Of a stretch of 64,000 bases of DNA, positions 46,001 through 52,715 are shown in pieces. Made by a program: the position numbers and the translations under genes. Every line of letters begins with the position of its first letter. The first letter of the stretch is position 1. The DNA comes from Holophagae bacterium (GTDB taxonomy: Bacteria; Acidobacteriota; Holophagae; Acanthopleuribacterales; Acanthopleuribacteraceae): NCBI GenBank assembly GCA_030429565.1, contig JAUIFE010000006.1:124001-188000 (forward strand), read 5' to 3'. Under the pieces are notes generated by a model. It saw only the letters and a list, made by a program, of their open reading frames with translations. It was not told the origin of the DNA and did not search any database.

Positions 46001-47762
46001 CCAGCCGTTTGTGCCGGCCGACGACGCCACCGACGAGGATCCTTACGGGGCCGGTGTGTTGTTCCACGGACCGGCCTTCCAGATTATGTCTGGATTGCGC
46101 CAAGACCATCGCGGTGCCGTTGCTTCGCTTGACGCCGGTCGCGATACCGTACCGCGCGGTGCATTGCATCCGCTGTTGTTGGACGGCGTGACCCACATGA
46201 TGCCGCACGACACGCTTTATCGTTGGTCGGCGGAAATAGAAAACGATTGGATTGCTTACCCACACCGTTTGGTGCGCGCCGATTTTTATGGGCCGGCGCC
46301 CAAAGGAGAGGTGCGTTGCGAGGTCGAATTCGGTGGTTTTGCCGACGATGACCGTTTGCCGCGTTTCCTTGCCAAATTCGTTGCCGACGGCGCGGTTTGG
46401 TGTGCGCTTGAGTTTGTCGAGATTTTGCTGCCGAAGGGACCGATTGGTCACCAACCGCCGCTCGCTCGGCGTGCTTTTTTACGCGATCGCAAAGCTGGTA
46501 CCGGTGTCGCTCTGAGTGTGGTCGGCGCCGAACAAACCGAACTCAATGTGACCGACCTGCGCGCCAACGATTGGTTGCCGGGCACCGTCGCCGCGATTTA
46601 TCGCATCGATCCCGAGCAGGGCGACCTCGCCATGCAAGTCGCCGTCAAGGATCACTTTGCCGCGATGTACAACCGTCACCCCGATCAAATCCGTATTGAT
46701 GCCACGCGCGGTGTCGTATGGGAAGCGCGCCGCCCCTTGTTGCACCAAGCGTTTTCGGTGGAGAAGGACGGGGTTTGTTGGCGGGTACGTCACGAGGGCG
46801 AGCGCGGTCGTGATTTTACTCAGGTTCGCGACTTTTGGCGCCAGTGGAGCGGCTTGGCTCATTGGCCGCTTGAAGATATGTACATCGGCCTGGCCGAGCA
46901 GTTTACCGGGGACGTGATCCTGGAAGATTCGCTTGCTTTTGAGCAGTTGCGCGGCAAGCCCGCCCTGTTCCTCGCCAACCACCAAGTTGGCGTTGAGTCC
47001 GTCATTTTTACGCTGATTGCTTCCGCCCTGACCGGGTTGCCGACCGGTACACTGGCCAAAGCCGAGCACCGTCAAAGTTGGATTGGCAAGTTGCGCGACT
47101 TTCACCTGGCTTGGCCGGGTGCGGTCGACCCGCGCACCATGGTGTTTTTCGAGCGCGAAGATCCCGCTGCCTTGCCTGAGCTGCTCAAAGCTTGGGTCGG
47201 TGCCTTTGAAACCGATCCACGCAACTTGACCGCCCATGTCGAAGGCACGCGTTCGCTGCATGGTCGCAAACCGGTCACCCGATTGAGCGCCGCCTTTATT
47301 GATTTGGCGATTGCGTGTCGGATCCCTTTGGTGCCTGTGCGCTTTGTCGGCGGCCTACCGGTGAAACCGCTCGATCAGCGTTTGGAGTTCCCGTTGGGTT
47401 TTGGCCGCCAGGACATTGTTTTCGGCCGTCCGATTCACCCCGACACCTTGGCCGAGTTGCCGTTTAAGGCGCGCAAAGACGCCGTGGTTGAAGCGCTCAA
47501 TCAGATCGGGCCGCCGCTGGAAAGCGAAGAAGCCTGTGCACCCAACCCGGCCTTGGATGAAGCGATTCAAGCCTGGGCGGCCAAACACGGCGTAACCGAA
47601 ACCGCTGCCGCCGTGGCGATCTGCCTGCAACAAGTGACCGGCCCCTGTGAGGCGAGCGAACGCTTAATTGAGGCAATGGCGCAAGGCGTGCCCGCCTTCG
47701 GCGACTTGCAACCCGGCCCCTGGTTGGCCGAGGTTTTCCGCTACTTCACTGAAGGCGAATAA
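40080..47762 (+). CDS. PUFA synthase Pfa3/PfaC-type multienzyme (KS-CLF-DH-DH-DH-AGPAT)
   Basis: A 2560-residue protein, ATG behind AAGGAAC. Ketosynthase about 1-430 with C193, H328, H368. Chain-length factor about 470-800, with Glu627 (TVASEALSG) where KS has Cys. An Ala/Pro/Gln linker follows. FabA-like hot-dog domains span about 1090-1860 in four units, including GHFKNDPCMPGT (near 1346) and AHFFQDPVQPGS (near 1738). A further PKS-DH-like domain lies near 1990. A stretch with AVKDHFAAMY near 2190 is reminiscent of PPTase-like tails. The C-terminal PlsC/AGPAT-like acyltransferase (about 2290-2480) has NHQVGVES and VEGTRS. It would dehydrate, isomerise and offload PUFA, possibly direct to lysophosphatidate. 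Layout matches myxobacterial pfa3. Confidence 0.92.
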   Translation: MSFSPIAVIGSSCVLPGALSPQQLWDQVVQSRDLLQAAPADRWRVGFNRLGCAPDGDSADRTWSDRGGYVSGFQGVFDPNRFQISADEILQYDPLVQWLLFCGAEALGERRRAGQRAGAVFGNLGFPTESMVDHAVAHWLDQQGADWQDPALRQHLGVKNIHPANRFMSGLPGEILARGLGLDLGAFALDAACASSLYAMKYACDMLNDGHADIMLAGGVNRADDLFIHMGFCALGALSKSGQSRPFHAGADGLLPAEGCALVALKRLEDAVRDGDPIAGVIRGIGLSNDGRSRGLLVPAAAGQAQAIASAWEQAELALDSVDLFECHATGTTVGDATELDSMTRVFGDALRGREAVPIGSLKSNLGHLITVAGAAALIKVLGAFGHQTLPPTLHAGAAPNPALRDAPFRLQTEAAPWCGERPMRAGVSAFGFGGNNAHLIVDQYEPGHAPRVFLPAAPEGELVVVAAGVRVGDLQDTAAFADCLFGGESALKADEQGRLSARASDIELSLRGLKFPPRDLEQTLGQQNMLLQTARQTLAPLDLPRNSSLFVGMGADNQIARYGLRWSLEEWAALMNRDQAWLDEARATVLPTLTAAGVLGTMPNIPANRLNSQFDFTGPSFTVASEALSGLSALRLAARALRAGETDAAVVAAVDMACESVQQQAAAALGRDHVPADAAVVLVLKRKADALAAGDVVLAQLGDQSRPQAAALDFSPAPDAFDVRRVVGDAHAASGLVHAATAVLATAFGLQPQVGAPARRWDGVRLARVAEHGLHGAYAETHFYNDGPPLPPDQLPQTASLNAPTLKLAAHPPQIVLPRPEKIVMTQSQTPQMMAAAPWLPPVTELDQPAPRVAPVAPAPPAPTRAAGVATSVAVAPVVHESVPPTVPTLASTVAGDDAVGDALRAWHQTLSSAHQHYLQQQQQVHHQFLAMRGQALQTLADLGAGLTPMDTVADMTPVAPVAAPAPVADEVATPSVATPVAVPTRVATPIVPPQPAAKPVPAPRATPPAAAKAAAPVAKTPAAPAKVKSDKQAAPTPQGWQPADPNPRHDKHQPDKLPGLKCSRADLEVLASGKISQIFGPEFEGQDQYHRQVRMPEPPLLLADRVTGIDAAAKSMGKGTIWTETDVREDSWYLHMGRMPAGVFIESGQADLLLISWLGIDFHNQSDRIYRLLGCDLTYHGPLPAVGETLRYDIHVYGHAKHGETRLMFFKYDCHDSEGNLRMSVRNGQAGFFSDEELANSAGILWTPEEGDHTATPRMDAPRVAEIAPQFDQHRLRAWADHGDLYACMGPGFELAQTHNRTPNIQGGHMLFFDQIDVLDRKGGPWQRGYLRATQKISPEQWFFEGHFKNDPCMPGTLMFEGCLQAMAFYLAALGYTLDKDGWRFEPVQGETIEMRCRGQVTPTSQELTYELFIEEVVEGPYPMIYADLLCTADGLKAFHARRCGLRLVPDWPLTTQPAALTEDHSGRPFATVDGFKLDYASLLACAWGKPSDAFGPMYQRFDQGKVPRLPGPPYHFMSRIAHVEGKMGGMEVGSAVTVEYDIPDSVWYFDQNAWPTMPFAVLLEAALQPCGWLASYIGSALTTEQDLYFRNLDGDGKLHNELLPGGDPLVTHTRLTNISKAGGMIIVNFDVRCTQAEREIYTLKTVFGFFPAEALANQVGLPATKTRAEAVVEPSDYLVDFKGGETPYQQGSPCLPAPMLLMLDRVTGFWPEGGKKGLGKLRAEKDVDPAEWFFKAHFFQDPVQPGSLGLEALIQLLQFYMLETGKHDGDRALRFEPLALGHDMIWHYRGQVIPKNKMITTEVEIIEEGVDADGYPYAIAEGYLWCDGRCIYSTEKMGMRLVPDEGRPSRISYERDESFVIDPDQDTWLFDHRPTWTLPAVPMMSMADYLAQAVEARKQQPVIALEDLQVFRWLTLAGPTQVKIELVEGEDAWVEATLSVWREAPKAELSRFEKVASARLLTGSYSAAPTYQPFVPADDATDEDPYGAGVLFHGPAFQIMSGLRQDHRGAVASLDAGRDTVPRGALHPLLLDGVTHMMPHDTLYRWSAEIENDWIAYPHRLVRADFYGPAPKGEVRCEVEFGGFADDDRLPRFLAKFVADGAVWCALEFVEILLPKGPIGHQPPLARRAFLRDRKAGTGVALSVVGAEQTELNVTDLRANDWLPGTVAAIYRIDPEQGDLAMQVAVKDHFAAMYNRHPDQIRIDATRGVVWEARRPLLHQAFSVEKDGVCWRVRHEGERGRDFTQVRDFWRQWSGLAHWPLEDMYIGLAEQFTGDVILEDSLAFEQLRGKPALFLANHQVGVESVIFTLIASALTGLPTGTLAKAEHRQSWIGKLRDFHLAWPGAVDPRTMVFFEREDPAALPELLKAWVGAFETDPRNLTAHVEGTRSLHGRKPVTRLSAAFIDLAIACRIPLVPVRFVGGLPVKPLDQRLEFPLGFGRQDIVFGRPIHPDTLAELPFKARKDAVVEALNQIGPPLESEEACAPNPALDEAIQAWAAKHGVTETAAAVAICLQQVTGPCEASERLIEAMAQGVPAFGDLQPGPWLAEVFRYFTEGE

Positions 47763-47790
47763 ACCGCGCGTCACCCAACAAGCATCATCC

Positions 47791-47834
47791 AAAAGGGCGG
47801 TCAAAGCACATGGCTTGACCGCCCTTTTGTTTTT
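47791..47834 (+). terminator. strong intrinsic terminator of the PUFA operon
   Basis: AAAAGGGCGGTCAA (47791-47804) and TTGACCGCCCTTTT (47815-47828) form a 14-bp perfect stem with a ten-base loop, followed by GTTTTT. The A-run on the other side means it can also stop the convergent M48 protease transcript. Confidence 0.9.
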
Positions 47835-47966
47835 ATCTTGTCGAGCCCGTTGGGTGATCGATTAGCTCGCTTTTTCATCCGGCGACTGATGCGAATGTTT
47901 GAAGGCGCGCCTGTTTAAGGGGCCGGATGGCGGCTGACTTTGTGCTGATCACTTGTCGAGGTCAAA

Positions 47967-50138
47967 TTAAAACAACACGTTGGCGGGGCTTTCGCCCGGG
48001 GTTGGCACCGGTAAGGGTTCCAAGCCGGCGTCGTGGTCGGCGCGCTCCGCTAACAAACACAAGCGGCCGATGAGACGACACCGCAAGTCGTGGAACTGCT
48101 CGATAAACAAGGTGGTGGCGTTAAACATGCCGCGCGGGCTGCCGTCACGTGGGCGGTTGAGCGCCAGCAACGACCCCAAACCGGTTTCTTTATTGGTGCC
48201 TTCGAACTTTAAGGTGTGTTGGCGCAAGGGTTCCGCGATGAGCCGCGTCATGGTGTTCATGGTCGTGGTTTTTTGCTGTAGCAGCAGTTGGTACGAACGC
48301 CGGCCGCCACTTTCCTCGCTGCTTTCCAGCAGGGCGGCGACTTCGGCGCGCACCTCGCGTAGGTGTTCAATTTTGGGCAGGTTCTGGTTGAGCAGGCGCA
48401 GCAGCGCTTGCCAGTTGGGGAGCGCGCGTAACGCGCCCTGTAGCCAGTCGTCGTCTTTGATTTGCGCAAAAAACAAGCTGCTCAACTGCCACATGCGTCC
48501 CAGCCGTTCCTCGTGTTGTTCAATGAAGCCGCGTACGCGGTTCATTTGGTCGTTGAGAACCTCGAGATGATCGTGGGTTATCGCTTCGGGTGGGTCGTTG
48601 TTTTCCTGCTGAAAGGTGGCTTTGATGTGCACGCGGCGGTATTGCAGTTTTTGCTGCAGCAACCCCTCGTACTGATTGAGCAACCCGCGGTAGGTCGTTT
48701 GTTCTTCCAAAAGGAAATCGCGGCGGTGTTTGGCGAGGCCGACAGGGTTGTACACGCGGTATTTATGCTCCTTGGCCGGCCGCGAAGGGAAACGCAGGGT
48801 GCCCGTTGACAAATTCAGCGAGCCATGGAAAAACCGGGCCAGCGCCTGAGCGCCTTCGCGTTCAATTTTGCGTTGCAGATTGAGGGTGGCCACGTCGTAA
48901 AGCATGGATGGTTGGAATTGCTCTTTAAGTAAGGTTTCGTAGTAGGTCCGTGTAAAGTCGCGGCACAGAGCTGGAAAATCTTCGAACAGCGTGGCGGCCT
49001 GCGCCTCGCTGACGAGAATGGGTTGTTCGGCGGCTCTGTCGGCATTTTTGACGCGCGCTGCAAAGGTTGGATGTGAGTCCGACAAGGCACGTACGTCCGC
49101 TTCTTGCATTTGTTTGAAATGGGCCAGTGCTTCACCGCTTATTTGGCGGCGATGGTAGGCGGTAAACGCGGGCAGGTTATCGACCAGTTTGCCTTCAGGC
49201 ACGTATAGCATGAGTTCGTTCATGGCGATTTCGTGGGCCAGTTGAATGTGGAACAGCTCGCGGGTCGTCTCCGCAAACACATCGCGGCCGATCAGCCGGG
49301 CTTCATAGCGGTCGGCGTCGTATTCCATTTGTCGCAACAAGAACCCGGTGATGACATCGGCGATCCAGCCAAAGCTAACGAAAAAGAAACGCGTGATGAC
49401 GAGCAAGGCGCGGGCAAACAGGATGAAGACGGCGATGGCTTTCCATTCCTGTGACAAACGTTGGGTGAAACGGTCGAGGCTGTGGTTTTCCTCGGCGACG
49501 ACGCGGCGGAACCAGGATTGAATCAAACGCATGAGGGTGACGAGGATTTGGCCGTTGCGTTGACTGAAGTGGCCGAGTTCATGCGCCAAAATACCGCCAA
49601 ACTGTTTTACCTGAAGCATTTCCACCAAAGGTAAGCCGATGACGAGGCGACGTTCACCGCGAAGTACGCCCAAAAATCCGCCGGCCGGTCCGGCGAAGGC
49701 GTTGGCCTCGTGGGTAATACTGATCAGTTGTGGCGGCTGCACGCCGAGCACTTGTGAGAGTTGCGCGACAAAAGCGTAGAGGTGGGGCTGCTGTTTGGGA
49801 TGAACCACTTGTTGGCTGAGGTGGGTTGCGCGGGTGGTGAACACGGGATACAGCAAAAAGGCGACCAAAGTGGCAAGGCTGATGGCCGGTCCCAAATAAA
49901 GGGGCAGCCAAATCAAATCCTGTAATAGTTCAAATTTCCAGCCGAGATAATCGTAGTAAACCCAGAGTAATGCACTTAGCCCGCTGATGAGGGCTAAATA
50001 GGCGAGCGGCAAAAAGACGACCGCACAGGCGGCAAAAAGCAGCGCGAGGTGATAGCGCGGCGACTTGGGGATGGGTCGAATCTTTTGGTGCTTGAGTTGG
50101 TTGAGGGTGCGAGAAACGGCTTCTTGATCGGGCACCAC
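47967..50138 (-). CDS. large M48-family membrane metalloprotease
   Basis: A 723-residue protein, GTG behind AAGG. Two membrane regions in the first 100 residues are followed by the zinc site HELGH (H186, E187, H190) and the third ligand Glu in RQMEYDADRYEARL. Another hydrophobic pair lies between them (about 228-265). The C-terminal 350 residues form a mostly helical, charged domain with no recognised family and are much longer than in HtpX or Ste24-type enzymes. Likely function: membrane protein quality control or processing with the active site on the cytoplasmic face. It is convergent with the PUFA operon. Confidence 0.87.
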   Translation of the reverse strand: MVPDQEAVSRTLNQLKHQKIRPIPKSPRYHLALLFAACAVVFLPLAYLALISGLSALLWVYYDYLGWKFELLQDLIWLPLYLGPAISLATLVAFLLYPVFTTRATHLSQQVVHPKQQPHLYAFVAQLSQVLGVQPPQLISITHEANAFAGPAGGFLGVLRGERRLVIGLPLVEMLQVKQFGGILAHELGHFSQRNGQILVTLMRLIQSWFRRVVAEENHSLDRFTQRLSQEWKAIAVFILFARALLVITRFFFVSFGWIADVITGFLLRQMEYDADRYEARLIGRDVFAETTRELFHIQLAHEIAMNELMLYVPEGKLVDNLPAFTAYHRRQISGEALAHFKQMQEADVRALSDSHPTFAARVKNADRAAEQPILVSEAQAATLFEDFPALCRDFTRTYYETLLKEQFQPSMLYDVATLNLQRKIEREGAQALARFFHGSLNLSTGTLRFPSRPAKEHKYRVYNPVGLAKHRRDFLLEEQTTYRGLLNQYEGLLQQKLQYRRVHIKATFQQENNDPPEAITHDHLEVLNDQMNRVRGFIEQHEERLGRMWQLSSLFFAQIKDDDWLQGALRALPNWQALLRLLNQNLPKIEHLREVRAEVAALLESSEESGGRRSYQLLLQQKTTTMNTMTRLIAEPLRQHTLKFEGTNKETGLGSLLALNRPRDGSPRGMFNATTLFIEQFHDLRCRLIGRLCLLAERADHDAGLEPLPVPTPGESPANVLF

Positions 50139-50247
50139 GGCGTTGCCTTTACCAAAATTTTGCCCATGGTATCACTAATCGCCGCGCTTGACTGCAGCCT
50201 GACCTTTTTTATTGTTAACGCGAGGTCTTAGTCACCATTTACCGCCT

Positions 50248-50261
50248 AAAAAGCGCTTTTT
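50248..50261. repeat. AT-flanked 14-base palindrome
   Basis: AAAAAGCGCTTTTT is a perfect palindrome upstream of the M48 gene and just left of the hairpin array. Confidence 0.5.
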
Positions 50262-50317
50262 TGGTTAGGTCGGCCTGGGTTATCTCTGGCTGTTTTCTGG
50301 GGAGCGGGGAATTCTCG

Positions 50318-50730
50318 GGCTCGATGGGTTTTCGAGCCGGTCGGTGTCACTTGCGACTTGCGGCGGTCGCGCATCTTTGCCCCCACGACAAAGACACACG
50401 ACCGCCGTTCGGCGTGTCTTACCCGGGGTGGTAAGACCGGGACATGGACGGAGGAGAGGAAGCGGCGCCCGACCCTGTTCGCCCCCACGGCAAATAGGGT
50501 CGGTCGCCGGAGGCTCGTGCGGTGGCCGAGCCGGAGCGAGGATAATTTGTGTGAAAAAAAGGGGAGGCGGGCCGGCCGCCTCCGGATAAAAGGACCCGTG
50601 GGCTCGGAACAGGGCTCACGGGGAATTTTGGAGATTGGACTTTTTCCGGGAACCCTGGCGGGTTTCCGGCGAAGAACTGAGTCGGGCCCTTGCGTTGGGA
50701 CGCGGCCTTGGGTGGTTGGGCAACCAAGGC
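50318..50730. ncRNA. candidate structured region: array of about eleven hairpins
   Basis: No convincing gene lies in 50139-51049. Within 413 bases there are serial stems: 50318-50324/50332-50338, 50353-50357/50366-50370, 50374-50379/50389-50394, 50392-50397/50414-50419 (exclusive with the last), 50416-50423/50430-50437, 50469-50476/50496-50503, 50512-50517/50527-50532, 50563-50570/50576-50583, 50595-50600/50617-50622, 50646-50655/50660-50669 and 50705-50711/50724-50730. Two hairpins (third and sixth) share the loop CCCCCACGR within GCCCCCACGRCAAA, though their stems differ. Orientation is unknown. The stem at 50563-50583 followed by CCTTTTTTT on the minus strand looks like a terminator. Confidence 0.45.
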
Positions 50731-50842
50731 GGGGACCATGGAGGTCGAGGCGATCCCTTACCGATTGGTTTTCGGGAGTTGGGTGTGGTTTGGGATCGCG
50801 GCACATGAAACGGAGGAGATGAAACCGTTTCGCTGTGATTTG

Positions 50843-50863
50843 TATTGAGATCAAATCTCAATA
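50843..50863. repeat. operator-like palindrome
   Basis: TATTGAGAT-CAA-ATCTCAATA is a perfect 9-bp inverted repeat with a three-base centre. It lies between the hairpin array and the terminator of the HAMP sensor gene. The shape suits a dimeric DNA-binding protein, but no adjacent regulator is known. Confidence 0.45.
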
Positions 50864-50929
50864 TCGACATTGAACCATAGGCCCATGACCTCGTCAACGC
50901 CAAAAAACACTTTTTTCGGCCCTGCCCTT

Positions 50930-51009
50930 CAAAAAACAAAAAAGCCACCTCAAAGCCGTCGGAGATGGGGCTGGAGGCGCCCGTCTGGATAGATGCTTTG
51001 AAGTGGCTT
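50930..51009 (-). terminator. intrinsic terminator of the HAMP sensor gene
   Basis: On the minus strand a 15-bp stem (50995-51009 with 50942-50956) pairs fully if one G-U wobble is allowed. A 38-base structured loop and a downstream T-rich run (TTTTTTGTTTTTT) complete it. It starts about 40 bases after the gene's stop. Confidence 0.75.
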
Positions 51010-51049
51010 ATCTGTTTGATGTTATATGGCTTAAGGCGGTTTGTCGGCC

Positions 51050-51829
51050 TTAGTCCAACATCTTCGCGGCGAGCACCAAACTCTCGCGCATCCGCTCCAA
51101 GGAGCCACCTAGTTTGGCGACTTCGTCCCGGCCCTGGACCACGATCGGCGTGTCCATTTTGCCCAGCGAGATTTTTTCGGTGATGTTGGTAAGGTAAACC
51201 AATTTGCGCGTGACCGAACGCGCCAGCAGCATGCTGAGGCAAATCGCGACCAGGGCGAAACCCATCGCTTTCAGCATGAGGTACATAAATTTGTCGCGCA
51301 GCAGCGTGAAGAAGGTGTGCACCTCGTAATCGGCTTCCAGCAAGCCACTGATGTTGCCCGCGCTGTCGAAGATGGGTGCGTAGGCTGAAATCCACTGGCC
51401 GTGGGTGTCCTCGTAAAGTGCCGTGTGGGCTGCTTTGCCTTTAATAAGTGTATCGCGCATCTCAGGACGAATTTTGTAGGTGTGACCGATAAAGGGTTTC
51501 TCGTTGGTCATGACCACAAACTCCAGCGTTTCCCCTTTTTGCCGGAAGGTGTACACCTCGGTATCCAGATCGTTGGCTTTTTTGATTTGGCGCAAGGTAT
51601 CGCGCAAGGCGAGGAAGGTGGGGGTGGTTTCGTCCTCGGCCGTGCGGATTTGGTCGTGGGCATCGCCATCGATGCGCGTGGCGCCGGTGCGCACGATGGC
51701 CTCGAGCTGAAGACCAAGTGAGCGTTCAAGTTCCTGATAGGAAATGCGGTACGAAAGGTAGGTAATGCTGAAAATAATCGCCAAACACAGGGCCGAGGTG
51801 AACAGGGCGAATTTTGCCGTCAAACTCAT
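51050..51829 (-). CDS. membrane sensor with HAMP domain, no output domain
   Basis: About 259 residues, ATG with GGAGG seven bases upstream. Two membrane segments (about 8-27 and near residues 185-205) enclose an extracytoplasmic domain of Cache type (VYTFRQKGETLEFVV, GHTYKIRPEMRDTLIKGKAA, WISAYAPIFDSAGNISGLLEADY). A HAMP helix pair follows (ARSVTRKLVYLTNITEKISLGKMDTPI...RDEVAKLGGSLERMRESL) and the protein then ends. It probably hands its signal to a separate kinase or phosphatase. The kinase operon just upstream on the same strand is a candidate. Confidence 0.82.
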   Translation of the reverse strand: MSLTAKFALFTSALCLAIIFSITYLSYRISYQELERSLGLQLEAIVRTGATRIDGDAHDQIRTAEDETTPTFLALRDTLRQIKKANDLDTEVYTFRQKGETLEFVVMTNEKPFIGHTYKIRPEMRDTLIKGKAAHTALYEDTHGQWISAYAPIFDSAGNISGLLEADYEVHTFFTLLRDKFMYLMLKAMGFALVAICLSMLLARSVTRKLVYLTNITEKISLGKMDTPIVVQGRDEVAKLGGSLERMRESLVLAAKMLD

Positions 51830-52037
51830 GAGCGGATCCTCCATCAGTCGGCCGCGTCTGCCGACGCCGGGACCATGTAGTGGGGTGCAGGCGACGTGAC
51901 CTCAAAAGGAAGAACAAAGGGCCGGTCGCGGCTATTCGAAAAAAAACGATGGGGACGAAAAAAGCCGTCGGCGCGGTGCGTCGTCTGCGTAACCTTTCGG
52001 CGCGTCGGCGGATTTCTCGAGGGTGGTATCGCCGCGC

Positions 52038-52715
52038 TTAGAAACGTTTGCGCAGAAGGACGGCCTTGTCGAGGAAGCGCTCGCGTTTTGCGGGGTTTTC
52101 GATAATGTCGGCCAGGGTGTTGAGCAAACCCGGCCACTGTCCCAGTACCAGCGCTGTTAGGTCCATGCCGGCTTTTTGGGCGGCTTTGCGGGCAATCATC
52201 GGTGCCAACGGGCCGATCTCTTCCGTGAAATAGGCGGTTAGATCGCGAACCACATCGTCGGGAAGGGGCGCGGCCGGGTTGGTCGCTTCGCCGGTGAGAC
52301 TGATGCGGGTCATGCTGCCGGAATCGCTTGGTGCCGGCGGCGGAGGGGCGGCGGTAAGTGGCGCCGGACGCAGGCTGTGTGCGGGTGGCGGGCTGAGAAT
52401 GGTGGAGGCTTCGGGATGGTGGATGAGGGCGTCGAGGGCGGTGCTAATGATCGATCGGCGCACCAGTTTGTCGCAAAACAAGACGATGATGCCGTCGCTT
52501 ACCACGCGCACAAAAACGCGGCCGTTGCGGAACGAATAATCGGCAAGGAAGACGTCTTGCGGCAGGGTTTGCCAAAGTTGAAGGAAGGCGCGGGCACGGT
52601 TGTGGTCGGGGCCGCCGGCCGGGTGCGGTTGGCTGAAGTGGTAATCGCCACGCTGGTCCACCTGAAACCCCCAGCGGAAGCCGGGAATAGTGGTGAGGTC
52701 TCGGAAATCAATCAT
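52038..52715 (-). CDS. roadblock-like regulatory protein with DUF8082-like C-terminal helices
   Basis: A 225-residue protein whose ATG overlaps the kinase stop by 4 bases (ATGA), a coupled pair. The N-terminal 100 residues (GFRWGFQVDQRGDY, RNGRVFVRVVSDGIIVLFCDKL) resemble roadblock/LC7 domains. A Pro/Ala linker follows. The C-terminal 70 residues (YFTEEIGPLAPMIARKAAQKAG...NPAKRERFLDKA) resemble the helical tail found on some bacterial kinases and cyclases (DUF8082-like). Likely a partner of the overlapping kinase. Both domain calls are from motif memory. Confidence 0.65.
   Translation of the reverse strand: MIDFRDLTTIPGFRWGFQVDQRGDYHFSQPHPAGGPDHNRARAFLQLWQTLPQDVFLADYSFRNGRVFVRVVSDGIIVLFCDKLVRRSIISTALDALIHHPEASTILSPPPAHSLRPAPLTAAPPPPAPSDSGSMTRISLTGEATNPAAPLPDDVVRDLTAYFTEEIGPLAPMIARKAAQKAGMDLTALVLGQWPGLLNTLADIIENPAKRERFLDKAVLLRKRF

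Noticed and set aside
50246..50854. 202-residue open frame on the minus strand and several overlapping frames on the plus strand
   Set aside because: Arg/Pro/Ser-rich shadow frames across the hairpin array, with no SD, no domain and competing frames in both directions.
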